Source of the DNA: Bacteroidales bacterium
GTDB taxonomy: Bacteria > Bacteroidota > Bacteroidia > Bacteroidales > F082
NCBI GenBank assembly: GCA_015493525.1
Contig: WGCY01000047.1
Span: 19,233-83,232 of the forward strand
Length of the DNA stretch: 64,000 nucleotides
Reading direction: 5' to 3'
The notes under the pieces: model-generated
Told to the model about the DNA's origin: nothing
The model's input: only the letters and a program-made list of their open reading frames with translations
Databases searched by the model: none
Translations under genes and position numbers: made by a program
Part shown: positions 53,440 through 63,547 of the stretch, piece after piece
Position numbering within the stretch: the stretch's first letter is position 1
Layout of the letters: the number at the start of each line of letters is the position of its first letter

Positions 53440-54570
53440 TCACAAAATAAAATCAAGATAATTATCTTTGTTGATTACCTGAAAATCACCTCCATAATTC
53501 TGCAACCAGCTTCTGGGCGGTTTCACTTTGGTTTTGCCGTATTTTATTTCAAAAGCTTTTAAGTGCCCGCCCGACTCTTCCACGTAATCAATTTCGCTGC
53601 CCGAATAAGTCCGCCAGAAATAGCGGTTCGCATATTTCCTTTCGTACAATAGTTTTTTTAACCGTTCGGATAAAATAAAATTCTCCCAGAGTGCCCCGGT
53701 GTCATTTCTCAGGGCCAGGGTATGCAGGTCATCAATCACAATATTCCGGATACCGTTGTCGTAGAAATAAAATTTTGGGGATTTGCTGATTTCTTTTCGC
53801 GGGTTGCGGCTGAAAGCCGGTAAACGGAAGATGACAAACGACTGTTCCAGCAGAAAAAGGTACCGTTCCACCGTTTCACGGTTGAGCCCCAACTGTCGCC
53901 CCAACTCGTGAAGGCTCACCTGCGATCCCAACTGATAGGCCAGCAACCGCAACAAATCCCTTATTTTAAAGGGATATTTGATGTTTTCCATCTCAAAAAT
54001 ATCTTTAAACAGATAGGAAGCACTTATGTCACGGAGATATTCCTCTTTTTCGGCGTAGCCGGTCAACTTAATCACTTCGGGATATTGACCGTAAATGAGC
54101 CTTTCTTCCAGTTGGCTGCCCAATTCAAAACGATTGTGGGTCTGGGCCAGTTCGCCCATAGAAACGGGGAACAGGGTGTAAACCTTTTTGCGGCCGGCAA
54201 GCGATTCGGTAACACGGCTGGAAAGCAAAAAAGAAGAAGAACCGGTAACCAGCACCTTCAAGCCGGGAATTTCATCATGCAGGATTTTTAAATTCAGGCC
54301 AATGTCGTTGATGCGTTGCCCCTCATCAATGAACAGAATTTCGTAACCGTGCACCAGCGCTTTCAACTTAGACAGGTCGCGGCTGGAAAGAATATCGGCA
54401 TATTTTAACTGGTCGGCGTTTGCCCAAAGGGTTTTTAATCCCGTTTTTTCCAAAATAACCTTCGAAAGCGTGGTTTTGCCCGCCTGCCTGGGGCCATAGA
54501 TCAACACTACTTTCCCCGATTGCACTAAATCAGTGAGCACATCGTTAGTTATTTGCCGCGGAATGAACAT
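53440..54570 (-). CDS. AAA_14/DUF4143-like ATP-binding protein
   Basis: VVLIYGPRQAGKTTLSKVILEK Walker A, EILFIDEGQRIND, TGSSSFLLSS, C-terminal GSEIDYVEESGGHLKAFEIKYGK. Confidence 0.88.
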   Translation of the reverse strand: MFIPRQITNDVLTDLVQSGKVVLIYGPRQAGKTTLSKVILEKTGLKTLWANADQLKYADILSSRDLSKLKALVHGYEILFIDEGQRINDIGLNLKILHDEIPGLKVLVTGSSSFLLSSRVTESLAGRKKVYTLFPVSMGELAQTHNRFELGSQLEERLIYGQYPEVIKLTGYAEKEEYLRDISASYLFKDIFEMENIKYPFKIRDLLRLLAYQLGSQVSLHELGRQLGLNRETVERYLFLLEQSFVIFRLPAFSRNPRKEISKSPKFYFYDNGIRNIVIDDLHTLALRNDTGALWENFILSERLKKLLYERKYANRYFWRTYSGSEIDYVEESGGHLKAFEIKYGKTKVKPPRSWLQNYGGDFQVINKDNYLDFIL

Positions 54571-54586
54571 GGTTGTAAATTTTTTA

Positions 54587-54650
54587 CAAAACTACAAATT
54601 TTTATGGTTAACCGTAAATTTTAGCGTTAATTTTTATGGTAAACCGTAAA
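54587..54650 (-). promoter_or_regulatory. Promoter with two operator-like inverted repeats upstream of the AAA_14 gene
   Basis: Minus-strand TAGTTTTG (+ strand CAAAACTA at 54587-54594); TTTATGGTTAACCGTAAA (54601-54618) and TTTATGGTAAACCGTAAA (54633-54650), 32 bp apart. Confidence 0.6.
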
Positions 54651-54668
54651 TTTTCGTTATCACTTTTT

Positions 54669-55295
54669 TTACTTGTGCCGTTCCCGCAACACTTCCAGCA
54701 CCTCTTTAAACCGGAAGCCTTTGGCCTGCAAAAGCACCAAAAAGTGAAACACCAGGTCGGCCGATTCGTTCAGGAACAGCTCGTCATTTTGGTCTTTGGC
54801 TTCAATGACCACTTCCACGGCTTCTTCCCCCACCTTTTGGGCGATTTTGTTGATGCCTTTTTTAAACAACGAGGCCGTGTATGATTTTTCGGTAGGGTTC
54901 TGGCGCCGGTCGGCAATCACCTCCTCCAGCTCCGTCAAAAAACCACATTGCAACCGGTTGGTTTCGCCCCAGCAGGTATCGGTACCCAGGTGGCACACCG
55001 GCCCGTCGGGCAAGGCCTGCACCAGCAGGGTATCGTTGTCGCAATCGGATTTCAGGTCAACGAGGTGCAGATAATTTCCGCTGGTTTCGCCTTTGGTCCA
55101 CAAGGTTTTGCGGCTGCGACTGTAAAAGGTTACCCATTGGGTTTCCAGTGTTTTTTGCAACGCTTCCAGGTTCATATACCCCAGCATCAACACGTTTTTG
55201 GTGTGGGCATCCTGCACAATGGCGGGCACCAGGCCGTTTTGTTTTTCAAAATCCACTGTGATTGTCCTGTTTTTAAATACGAACTTCGATTCCAT
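54669..55295 (-). CDS. hisIE: Bifunctional phosphoribosyl-AMP cyclohydrolase/phosphoribosyl-ATP diphosphatase
   Basis: [40 protein letters not shown] and HisE-like [24 protein letters not shown]. Confidence 0.96.
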   Translation of the reverse strand: MESKFVFKNRTITVDFEKQNGLVPAIVQDAHTKNVLMLGYMNLEALQKTLETQWVTFYSRSRKTLWTKGETSGNYLHLVDLKSDCDNDTLLVQALPDGPVCHLGTDTCWGETNRLQCGFLTELEEVIADRRQNPTEKSYTASLFKKGINKIAQKVGEEAVEVVIEAKDQNDELFLNESADLVFHFLVLLQAKGFRFKEVLEVLRERHK

Positions 55296-56028
55296 CTTCT
55301 TTGAGTTTATGTTTTAAATCCTTTATTTTTATTTCACCATAATGAAACACGCTGGCAGCCAGGGCAGCGTCCACATCCGCCTGCAAAAACACATCGGAAA
55401 AATGATGTAGGGTGCCGGCCCCGCCGGAGGCAATGACCGGAATGCGGAGGGTTTGTGCCAATATTTTGTTGGCTCCCAATTCAAACCCGTCTTTTGTTCC
55501 GTCACGGGTCATAGCGGTAAACAAAATTTCACCGGCGCCCCGCTCCTGCCCTTCCCGGGCCCAGGCAAAAAGTTCTTTATCGGTTTCCCGGCGGCCGCCG
55601 TGGGTAAACACTTTCCACTTTCCGTTTACAAAGTTGGCATCAATGGCCAGCACAATGCACTGGTTCCCGAAACGGGCTGCCAGCTCGCTAATGAGTTCCG
55701 GACGGTAAACGGCTGCCGAATTGATGGAAACCTTGTCGGCGCCAGCCCGCAGCAGCTCTTTCACATCCTCCACCCGGCTGATGCCGCCGCCCACCGTAAA
55801 GGGGATATTGATTTCGCGGGCAATTTTTTCAACCAGCGATACCAGCGTTTTCCTTTTGTCGGAAGTAGCGATAATATCCAGAAAAACCAGTTCGTCGGCA
55901 CCCTGTTCCGAATAAATCCGTCCCAGTTCCACCGGATCGCCCGCATCGCGCAGGTTAATGAAGTTGGTGCCTTTTACCGTCCTGCCGTTTTTAATGTCGA
56001 GGCAGGGAATAATGCGTTTAGCCAACAT
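55273..56028 (-). CDS. hisF: Imidazole glycerol phosphate synthase cyclase subunit
   Basis: [62 protein letters not shown]. Confidence 0.97.
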   Translation of the reverse strand: MLAKRIIPCLDIKNGRTVKGTNFINLRDAGDPVELGRIYSEQGADELVFLDIIATSDKRKTLVSLVEKIAREINIPFTVGGGISRVEDVKELLRAGADKVSINSAAVYRPELISELAARFGNQCIVLAIDANFVNGKWKVFTHGGRRETDKELFAWAREGQERGAGEILFTAMTRDGTKDGFELGANKILAQTLRIPVIASGGAGTLHHFSDVFLQADVDAALAASVFHYGEIKIKDLKHKLKEDGIEVRI

Positions 56029-56740
56029 AATCTTTTATTTGGTCCATGGTAATTTTGTTTTCCAGCAAAGCTTTCCCCACAATGGCACCATCCAGTCGGG
56101 CCTTTTGCAGGGCGGCAAGGTCTCCTGCACTGTTCACCCCGCCGCTGGCAATCAGTTTCAGGGAGGGAAAAGTTTTTATTATTTCGCGGTAAAGCGCCAC
56201 GGCGCTGCCCTGCAGCAGGCCATCGCGGGCAATGTCGGTACAAACCACCGTTTGGATGCCTTTTTGAAGATAAAATTCTAAAAACGGAAAAAGTTCCCAA
56301 TCCGTTTCCGTTTTCCAACCGTTGATGAAGACCTTGCCCTCTTTCACATCGGCGCCAAGAATAATTTTTTCCGGTCCGAAACGTTCCAGCCAGCGGGTGA
56401 CCGTTTCCGGCTTTTTCACGGCAATGCTGCCGGCGGTTACCTGCTGCGCCCCGGCATCAAATACCTGCTCCAGTGCTTCCGTATTTTTTACGCCGCCGCC
56501 GAAGTCAATCAGCAGGCCGGTCCGGGAGGCAATTTGTTCCAATATCTTCAGGTTGACCGGCCGGCCGGCTTTGGCGCCATCCAAATCCACCAGGTGCAAA
56601 TAGCGAAAGCCCTGTTGCTCCAACTTTTCGGCCAAAGCCACCGGGTCGGCATCGTACAGTTTCTTCCGGGCATAATCGCCCTGTTCGAGCCGCACACAAC
56701 GGCCTTCGATAATGTCTATAGCGGGGATAATTCTCATCAT
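56018..56740 (-). CDS. hisA: ProFAR isomerase
   Basis: [42 protein letters not shown]. Confidence 0.96.
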   Translation of the reverse strand: MMRIIPAIDIIEGRCVRLEQGDYARKKLYDADPVALAEKLEQQGFRYLHLVDLDGAKAGRPVNLKILEQIASRTGLLIDFGGGVKNTEALEQVFDAGAQQVTAGSIAVKKPETVTRWLERFGPEKIILGADVKEGKVFINGWKTETDWELFPFLEFYLQKGIQTVVCTDIARDGLLQGSAVALYREIIKTFPSLKLIASGGVNSAGDLAALQKARLDGAIVGKALLENKITMDQIKDYVG

Positions 56741-56741
56741 T

Positions 56742-57329
56742 TTACTTTTGAATTTCCAAAAAATTCCTCAAAACCTGCTCGCCCGTTTTCCCGCTTTTTT
56801 CGGGGTGAAACTGGCAGGCAAAAAAATTGTCTTTGGCCAGGGCCGCCGAAAAAGGCAGGCCGTATTCGCTTTGTGCCACCGTAAAATCGTTGACCGCCAC
56901 ATAATAGCTGTGCACAAAATAGGCGTATTCCCCCGCGTGCACCCCCCGGAACAAAGGGGATTTCAGTGCAGCCAACGTGTTCCATCCCACCTGGGGCACT
57001 TTTAAGTTTTCCGGAAAGGCCACCGCTTTCGCGGGAAAAATCCCGAGGCATTCGGTATCGCCTTCCTCCGAATAACTTCCCATCAACTGCAACCCGAGGC
57101 AGATACCGAGCACCGGCTGCTTTAGCTGTGGAATTACCTCGTCCAGGCCGTACTGCCGCAGGGCTGCCATAGCCGAAGAGGCTTCGCCCACGCCGGGGAA
57201 AATCACTTTATCCGCCCAGCTTATCTCGCCGGCATCGGCCGTCAGTTTTCCGGAATAACCCAGCCGTTCGAGGGCAAATTGCACCGACCGTACATTTCCG
57301 GCTCCGTAATCGATAATGGCTATGTTCAT
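56742..57329 (-). CDS. hisH: Imidazole glycerol phosphate synthase glutaminase subunit
   Basis: IAIIDYGAGNVRSVQFALERLGY, PVLGICLGLQLM, CQFHPEKSGKTGEQVLRNF. Confidence 0.96.
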   Translation of the reverse strand: MNIAIIDYGAGNVRSVQFALERLGYSGKLTADAGEISWADKVIFPGVGEASSAMAALRQYGLDEVIPQLKQPVLGICLGLQLMGSYSEEGDTECLGIFPAKAVAFPENLKVPQVGWNTLAALKSPLFRGVHAGEYAYFVHSYYVAVNDFTVAQSEYGLPFSAALAKDNFFACQFHPEKSGKTGEQVLRNFLEIQK

Positions 57330-57347
57330 GTTTTTCTATTTTTTTCA

Positions 57348-57537
57348 CCGGATTTATATCCGGCATTTTATTCATATTAAAGCCCTTCAGGGTTTTGTAC
57401 TTGTTCAATTCCACCTTTCAGGTCAGGTTCGACCTGAAAGGTGAAGCCGTTTCAGGCGTCCGCATCCCTACCCACTTCGGGTGTCCACGCCCGAAGGATT
57501 CAAATCCTATTCTGCTTTTGGCGTGGACGCCAAAAGC
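57348..57537. repeat. Palindrome cluster in the hisB-hisH gap
   Basis: CCGGATttatATCCGG (57348-57363); CACCTTTCAGGTC aggttc GACCTGAAAGGTG (57412-57443); CTTCGGGTGTCCACGCCCGAAG (57475-57496); GCTTTTGGCGT GG ACGCCAAAAGC (57514-57537). Confidence 0.85.
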
Positions 57538-57541
57538 GGTT

Positions 57542-58651
57542 TCAAGTTAGGATACCTTTCGTACTGGGCAATACATCGCTGTCGGCATCGCGTTGCACGG
57601 CCATTTTCAGGGCGCGGGCAAAAGCTTTGAAAACCGCTTCGATTTTGTGATGCTCGTTGGTGCCGGTGGCTTTAATGTTCAGGTTACAACCGGCCGCATC
57701 CGAAAACGACTTAAAAAAATGAAAGAACATCTCCGTAGGCATCTCCCCGATTTTTTCCCTTTTGAATTCGGCCTCCCACACCAGCCAGTTGCGCCCGCCG
57801 AAATCCAGCACCACCTGTGCCAGGCTGTCATCCATCGGAACATAAAACCCGTAACGGCTGATTCCTTTTTTGTCGCCCAACGCCTCTTTGACCGCCTGTC
57901 CCACCACCAAGGCCGTATCTTCGATGGTGTGGTGCTCGTCCACGTGCAAGTCACCCGTAACCTGCAAAGCCATATCCATCCCGCCGTGGCGGCTGACCTG
58001 TTCCAGCATATGGTCGAAAAAACCAATACCGGTGTGAATGTCCGCTATTCCTTCGCCATCCAAGTTCAATGTGAGCGAGATATCGGTTTCTTTGGTTTTC
58101 CGGTTGACCGTTACCCGCCTTGCCTTCCTCTTTAAAAAACGGTAAATCTCTTTCCAGGAAGGTGTTTGCAACACTTGTGTTTTCGAGTCAAAACCCGGTT
58201 TTCCGGGGCCGGCCAGCAAAATGCCTTTGCAGCCCAGATTGGCGGCCAGTTCCATATCGGTAAGCCGGTCGCCGATGACAAACGAATTTTTCAGGTCATA
58301 ACCGCTTTCCATGTATTTTCTCAACAACCCGGTCCGGGGTTTCCGCGTGGGCGCATTTTCTTCCGGGAAACTGCGGTCGATGAGGATATCGGAAAACACA
58401 ATCCCCTCATTCTCCAGGGCTTTCAAGATTTTGTTTTGCACCGGCCAAAAATCCTTTTCGGGAAAAGCATCCGTTCCCAGCCCGTCCTGGTTACTGACCA
58501 TCACCAACTCGTAATCCAGTTCGGCAATTTGCGACAAGTAGCGAAAAACGCCGGGATAAAATTCCAGTTTTTCCAGGCTGTCCACCTGAAAATCTTCTGG
58601 CGGTTCGCGTACCAGGGTGCCATCGCGGTCGATAAAGAGTACTTTTTTCAT
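57542..58651 (-). CDS. hisB: Bifunctional histidinol-phosphatase/imidazoleglycerol-phosphate dehydratase
   Basis: N-terminal [24 protein letters not shown]-terminal [20 protein letters not shown] and [16 protein letters not shown]. Confidence 0.96.
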   Translation of the reverse strand: MKKVLFIDRDGTLVREPPEDFQVDSLEKLEFYPGVFRYLSQIAELDYELVMVSNQDGLGTDAFPEKDFWPVQNKILKALENEGIVFSDILIDRSFPEENAPTRKPRTGLLRKYMESGYDLKNSFVIGDRLTDMELAANLGCKGILLAGPGKPGFDSKTQVLQTPSWKEIYRFLKRKARRVTVNRKTKETDISLTLNLDGEGIADIHTGIGFFDHMLEQVSRHGGMDMALQVTGDLHVDEHHTIEDTALVVGQAVKEALGDKKGISRYGFYVPMDDSLAQVVLDFGGRNWLVWEAEFKREKIGEMPTEMFFHFFKSFSDAAGCNLNIKATGTNEHHKIEAVFKAFARALKMAVQRDADSDVLPSTKGILT

Positions 58652-58670
58652 ATTTATTGTATCAATATTG

Positions 58671-58739
58671 TTTCGGGCGTCCGCGCCCGAAATGGTTATA
58701 AATCATTATTGTTCTGCTTCAGGCGTGGACGCCTGAAGC
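58671..58739. repeat. Two palindromes in the hisC-hisB junction
   Basis: TTTCGGGCGTCCGCGCCCGAAA (58671-58692) and GCTTCAGGCGT GG ACGCCTGAAGC (58716-58739); the second lies inside the hisC C-terminal codons. Confidence 0.85.
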
Positions 58740-59794
58740 GGGGGCAATTGCAATATATTTTTCAATTCAAATAAGAGTCTTTCGTTTTCTTCCGGCGTGC
58801 CCATGGTAATGCGCAGGCACGAAGTGCAGTGCAAAATACCCGAACGGTTGCGCACCACAATGCCTTCTTCCAGCAGTTTCCGGTAAACTTCCGTTGCGTT
58901 TTTCATTTCTACCAGCAGAAAATTGGCATCGGATGGAAAAACTTTTTTTATGCCGGGCAAAGTTTCCAGGGCCCGCCGCATTTTTTCTTTTTCCTGCCTG
59001 ACGAGAGCTATCCGCTCCTTTGTTTTTTCCGGGAGTGCCAGTTGCTTCAGCGCTTCCTGCTGGCTCATTAAATTGACATTGTACGGGGGCTTAATCCGGT
59101 TCAGCACCCGGATGATTTCTTTGCCGGCAAACCCTAGCCCCAGGCGCAATGCTGCCATTCCCCAGGCTTTCGAAAGCGTTTGTACCACTACCAGGTTCGG
59201 AAAAACGGAAAGCCTTTCGAGCCATCCCGGCTTTTCCGAGAAATCGGCGTAAGCCTCGTCAACCACCACCAGTGCCCGCGTGTTAAGCAGGATGGTTTCC
59301 ACCTCTTCCGTTTCCAAAGCATTACCGGTGGGATTGTTGGGCGAACAAAGCACAATCAGTTTGGTGTTGGCATCGGCCAGTGCCAACACCTTTTCCGCAT
59401 TCAGGCTGAAATCCGGCTCCAGGTCAGCTTCACGGCACTGCACATCGTTCACTTCGGCCAGCACATTGTACATCCCGTAGCCGGGACGAAGGGTTACCAC
59501 ATTGTCGAGCCGCGGCTCGCAAAAAGCGCGAAAAAGCAAATCGAGCACCTCATCGCTGCCGTTGCCGATAAAAATATTCTCCACCGGAACATCTTTCACT
59601 TTGGACACGGCTTTTTTTAGTTCCCTTTGCCAGGGGTCGGGATAGCGGTTATACCCTGTGGGAAAGGGGTTTTCGTTGGCATCCAGCCACACTTCGGCCG
59701 TATCGGAATAATCGTCGCGGGCCGAGGAGTAGGGCATCATCTGCGCCACGTTTTTACGGACAATTTTTTGAATATCAAATAACTTCATAAACAA
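58706..59794 (-). CDS. hisC: Histidinol-phosphate aminotransferase
   Basis: WLDANENPFPTGYNRYPDPWQRELK, SPNNPTGNALETEEV, TLSKAWGMAALRLGLGFA. Confidence 0.95.
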   Translation of the reverse strand: MFMKLFDIQKIVRKNVAQMMPYSSARDDYSDTAEVWLDANENPFPTGYNRYPDPWQRELKKAVSKVKDVPVENIFIGNGSDEVLDLLFRAFCEPRLDNVVTLRPGYGMYNVLAEVNDVQCREADLEPDFSLNAEKVLALADANTKLIVLCSPNNPTGNALETEEVETILLNTRALVVVDEAYADFSEKPGWLERLSVFPNLVVVQTLSKAWGMAALRLGLGFAGKEIIRVLNRIKPPYNVNLMSQQEALKQLALPEKTKERIALVRQEKEKMRRALETLPGIKKVFPSDANFLLVEMKNATEVYRKLLEEGIVVRNRSGILHCTSCLRITMGTPEENERLLFELKNILQLPPLQASTPEAEQ

Positions 59795-59797
59795 TAT

Positions 59798-60964
59798 TTA
59801 CAACTTTTTAAGCGTTTCAACAATCGTTTTTAAAGGGGCCACGGTCACATTTTCCCTCACCGGATAAGCCGATTCCACCGGTGCTGCTACCCAGGCCTGA
59901 TTTATTTCCAAATCCTGCATAGCGTGGTAAAAGCCTGCCGAAAGCTTTGGCGCAGAAGAGAGTTTGCATTCAACGGCGTACCGTTTATTGCCTTTTTCAA
60001 GGATCAAATCGATTTCACTGCCATTGGAAGTACGGAAAAATGAGGGAGAAACACCTTCAACATTCCCCAAAATATTTTCAATAACCAGCGTTTCCCAGGA
60101 AGCCCCGGCAACCGGATGGCCAAAAAGCGTGTCAAAATCGTCGATGTTCAACAGTGCGTGCAAAATTCCGGTATCCCGGATGTAAACTTTCGGTGATTTC
60201 ACCAGCCTTTTTTTCAGGTTGCCGTGAAAAGGCCTCAGGATGCGGACCATATACGTTTCGTGTAAAACATCAAGGTAATTCCGCACCATGGTATGGCTGA
60301 CTCCCAATGAATTTCCAAGTTGGGCATAGTTTGCCAGTTGCCCTTGGGCATGGGCAATCATTTGCCACAGTTTTTTCATCATGAGCGGCGGATAGTAAAT
60401 ACCTAGGTTCGGAATATCCCTTTCCAGGAATGTTGTGATAAAACTTTTCCGCCATTTATAGCTCACCTTATTGTTTTCCGCCAGATAGCTACGGGGAAAA
60501 CCACCGCGGATCCAGTATTTGTCGTTGAGGTTGTTGTTTTGCATAAACGGGATTTCCGAAACCAAAAACGGGGTCAGTTCCTGATAAACAATCCGGCCGG
60601 CCAGGCTTTCGCTGCTCTGCCGGATCAAATCGGGCGAAGCGGAACCCAAAATGAGAAACTGTCCGTTATGTCCCTGCCTGTCGATCACCCCCCTTAAAAC
60701 CGGAAACAGTTCGGGAACACGCTGAATTTCATCCAGGCAAATCAACTTTCCGGCATACTGTTTGAAAAACAGGGAAGGTTCTGCCAGTTTGGCCAGGTCA
60801 TCCGGATTTTCCAGGTCAAGGTACACACTGCCCGGATGTTTTTTAATCAACGACCGGGCCAATGTGGATTTTCCGCATTGCCGCGGGCCGAAAATGGCCA
60901 CAGCGGGAAAATGCTTTAAATCTTCTTCAATGCTTTTTGAAGCTTCTCTGTTAATGAATTTCAT
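59798..60964 (-). CDS. AAA_14/DUF4143-like ATP-binding protein inside the his gene cluster
   Basis: VAIFGPRQCGKSTLARSLIKKHPGSVYLDLENPDDLAKL, LICLDEIQRVPELFPVLRG, GSEIDLILEKGNKRYAVECKLSS. Confidence 0.9.
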   Translation of the reverse strand: MKFINREASKSIEEDLKHFPAVAIFGPRQCGKSTLARSLIKKHPGSVYLDLENPDDLAKLAEPSLFFKQYAGKLICLDEIQRVPELFPVLRGVIDRQGHNGQFLILGSASPDLIRQSSESLAGRIVYQELTPFLVSEIPFMQNNNLNDKYWIRGGFPRSYLAENNKVSYKWRKSFITTFLERDIPNLGIYYPPLMMKKLWQMIAHAQGQLANYAQLGNSLGVSHTMVRNYLDVLHETYMVRILRPFHGNLKKRLVKSPKVYIRDTGILHALLNIDDFDTLFGHPVAGASWETLVIENILGNVEGVSPSFFRTSNGSEIDLILEKGNKRYAVECKLSSAPKLSAGFYHAMQDLEINQAWVAAPVESAYPVRENVTVAPLKTIVETLKKL

Positions 60965-61002
60965 GGCTTTTGTTGTTTAATCCCGATAATATTATCTTAC
61001 GG

Positions 61003-61010
61003 CAAAGATA
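61003..61010 (-). promoter_or_regulatory. Putative -7 box of the AAA_14 gene at 59798-60964
   Basis: Minus strand TATCTTTG (TANNTTTG) about 40 bp upstream of the start codon. Confidence 0.5.
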
Positions 61011-61058
61011 CTAAAAAAGTATGTAAATTGAAATATTTAGTTTCAAATTACAACTTTT

Positions 61059-62378
61059 TTAAGGGTGTTTTGCGCTTCCGGATACCATATCTATCCCTTT
61101 CAAAGCTGCCAGCCGGAGGGTAGCGGCCTGCGCGTGCGCTTCCAGCCCTTCGGCTTTGGCCATCACTTCAATGCTTTTGCCCAGGTTGCGCATCCCTTCC
61201 GGGGAAATACGCTGAAAACTGATTTTTTTGGTGAAATCGTCCATTCCCAGGCTGCCGTAACTGCGGGCAAAACCGCCGGTGGGCAGGGTGTGGTTGGTGC
61301 CCGACACATAGTCGCCGGCACTTTCGGGCGTGTAACCGCCCAGAAAAACGGAACCGGCATTCTGCAGGTTTTTCAGGTAAAAGGCTTCCTCCCGCGAAAC
61401 AATAATCAAATGCTCGGGCGCATATTCATTGACAAAATCCATGGTTTCCGCTTTATCGGAAGAAAAGAGGAAACGGGCGTTTTGCAACGACTTCCGGGCT
61501 ATTTCCCTGCGGGGAAGTTTTTCCAGTTGTTTGTCCAGCGCATCGTTCACCGATTCCAGAAACTCCAGTGAATCGGAAATACACACCACCTGGCTGTCGG
61601 GGCCGTGTTCGGCCTGCGAAAGCAGGTCGGAAGCCACAAAAGCGGGGCTGGCGGTATCGTCGGCAATGACCAGCAATTCGGAAGGGCCTGCCGGCATATC
61701 GATGGCCACCCCTTCGGTTTGCGCTTTTCGCTTGGCGGCTGTAACATACTGGTTGCCGGGACCAAATATTTTATCCACTTTGGGAATACTTTCGGTTCCG
61801 TAGGTTAACGCAGCAATGGCCTGAATGCCGCCGGCTTTGACCACCTTGTCCACGCCGGTAATCCGGGCAGCAAAGAGTATGGCCGGTGCTATCCCGCCCC
61901 GGGTATCGGGCGGTGTGCAGAGCACAATCTGCCGGCAGCCGGCAATCTGTGCCGGAATGGCCAGCATCAATACCGTGGAAAACAACGGCGCCGTGCCGCC
62001 CGGAATGTAAATGCCCACCTTTTCCACCGGAACACTTTTTTGCCAACACCGGACCCCCTGTTCCGTTTCCACGGAAAACCCCTGCGACTGCTGTGCCTTG
62101 TGAAACGTTTCGATGTTCTTTTTGGCTTTTAAAATGGCCCGCCGCAAGTCTTCGGGCACCTGAACAGCCCCTTTTTCCCACTCTTCTTTACTTACGGTAA
62201 GCCCGGAAAGTGCCACCTTGTCGAATTGGCGGGTGAAATCCTTTACCGCCTCATCGCCCGAAACCCTGACCTTGTCAAAAACCCGGGAAACAAGGGCATC
62301 CAAATCACCGGTTCGCAACCGGGGCCGTTGGCACAATTCCGGCCATTCCGAACGGGGGATGTTTTTGTATATTTTCAT
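61059..62378 (-). CDS. hisD: Histidinol dehydrogenase
   Basis: VGIYIPGGTAPLFSTVLMLAIPAQIAGC, KIFGPGNQYVTAAKRKAQ, AEHGPDSQVVCI. Confidence 0.97.
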   Translation of the reverse strand: MKIYKNIPRSEWPELCQRPRLRTGDLDALVSRVFDKVRVSGDEAVKDFTRQFDKVALSGLTVSKEEWEKGAVQVPEDLRRAILKAKKNIETFHKAQQSQGFSVETEQGVRCWQKSVPVEKVGIYIPGGTAPLFSTVLMLAIPAQIAGCRQIVLCTPPDTRGGIAPAILFAARITGVDKVVKAGGIQAIAALTYGTESIPKVDKIFGPGNQYVTAAKRKAQTEGVAIDMPAGPSELLVIADDTASPAFVASDLLSQAEHGPDSQVVCISDSLEFLESVNDALDKQLEKLPRREIARKSLQNARFLFSSDKAETMDFVNEYAPEHLIIVSREEAFYLKNLQNAGSVFLGGYTPESAGDYVSGTNHTLPTGGFARSYGSLGMDDFTKKISFQRISPEGMRNLGKSIEVMAKAEGLEAHAQAATLRLAALKGIDMVSGSAKHP

Positions 62379-62419
62379 AAACCTGTTTTGATAAATGATT
62401 AAACTCTAATTTTATTGCT

Positions 62420-62565
62420 CCTCCGGATTTGAAATCCGGAGGTTTCTAAACCGGGGGATTTTAAATCCCCCAGTCCTGTAACATTCGGATTACCCACCTG
62501 AATCGGGCAGGCAAATCCGAATGAGTAGGGCAGTTTGCTTAACTTTCGGGTTACAAACCCGAAAG
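62420..62565. repeat. Cluster of four palindromes between hisD and hisG
   Basis: CCTCCGGATTT G AAATCCGGAGG (62420-62442); GGGGGATTT T AAATCCCCC (62453-62471); CATTCGGATT..AATCCGAATG (62482-62523); CTTTCGGGTT ACA AACCCGAAAG (62543-62565). Confidence 0.9.
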
Positions 62566-62588
62566 AGCAGTTAGGGAGACGGAAAAAC

Positions 62589-63446
62589 TTACAGCACCAC
62601 CTTTCCAATGGGAATGGTCAAAATCCCTTCTGCGCCGGCGGCTTTCAGCTTGTCGATGACTTCCCAGAAAGTATCCTCTTTGATAACCGTGTGCAGTGAG
62701 CTCCAGCCTTTTTGTTTCAACGGCATAACGGTGGGACTTTTGAGCACCGGCAACAGGCCTGAGACCTCTTCGATTTTTTCGTTGGGCACATTCATCAGGA
62801 TGTATTTGGTATTTTTAGCACCGAGCACGGCACGAATCCGAAACAAAAGTCGCTCCAGTATCTCATTGGTATCCGTGCCAATCTTTCCCGATTTAGCCAG
62901 TACAGCCTCCGATTTCAAGATTGACGCCACCTCTTTTAGTCCGTTTTTGAAAAGGGTGCTTCCCGAACTGACAATATCACAAATCCCATCGGCAAGGCCA
63001 ATATTTGGGGCTATCTCCACCGATCCGGAGATGACATGGATTTCCGCTTTGACGCCTGCCCTATCGAGATAACTTTGCAGTGTGTAGGGATAAGAGGTGG
63101 CTATTTTCTTACCGTTGAAATATTCGGCTCCGGCATACGCTACACTTTTGGGAACCGCCAAAGAGACTCTGCAACGCGAAAACCCCAGTTTTTGTACCAC
63201 TTCTGCTTTGTTGGGTTTCTCAATCAGTACATTTTCACCAATAATAGCAGCATCAACTACGCCATCCTCCAGATACTGGGGGATATCCCCGTTACGAAGA
63301 AATAAAATCTCCATCGGGAAATTTCCGGCAGGAGCCTTCAGCTGGTCTTTACCATTGTCGATAACGATACCGCAATCTTTCAGAAGTTTGATGGAGTTGT
63401 CGTGTAAACGTCCCGATTTTTGAACAGCAATTTTTAATTTACTCAT
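62589..63446 (-). CDS. hisG: ATP phosphoribosyltransferase
   Basis: MSKLKIAVQKSGRLHDNSIKLLKDCGI, ADGICDIVSSGSTLFKNGLKEV; start moved from 63500 to 63446. Confidence 0.96.
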   Translation of the reverse strand: MSKLKIAVQKSGRLHDNSIKLLKDCGIVIDNGKDQLKAPAGNFPMEILFLRNGDIPQYLEDGVVDAAIIGENVLIEKPNKAEVVQKLGFSRCRVSLAVPKSVAYAGAEYFNGKKIATSYPYTLQSYLDRAGVKAEIHVISGSVEIAPNIGLADGICDIVSSGSTLFKNGLKEVASILKSEAVLAKSGKIGTDTNEILERLLFRIRAVLGAKNTKYILMNVPNEKIEEVSGLLPVLKSPTVMPLKQKGWSSLHTVIKEDTFWEVIDKLKAAGAEGILTIPIGKVVL

Positions 63447-63483
63447 CCTTTTTAAATTTATATCTGAGTAAACCGGCAATAAT

Positions 63484-63521
63484 GGAAACAAAAAACCCAT
63501 CCGATTTACTCAGATGGGTTT
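63484..63521 (-). terminator. his attenuator (terminator hairpin)
   Basis: Minus strand AAACCCATC tgagtaaatcg GATGGGTTTTTTG, 38 bp before hisG. Confidence 0.85.
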
Positions 63522-63547
63522 GATATTTTATTTATTGAGGCACAATA

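Noticed and set aside
57330-57541. Palindromes as ordinary intrinsic terminators within the his operon
   Set aside because: They mostly lack T-runs on the coding (minus) strand side and lie between co-directional biosynthetic genes that should be co-transcribed.
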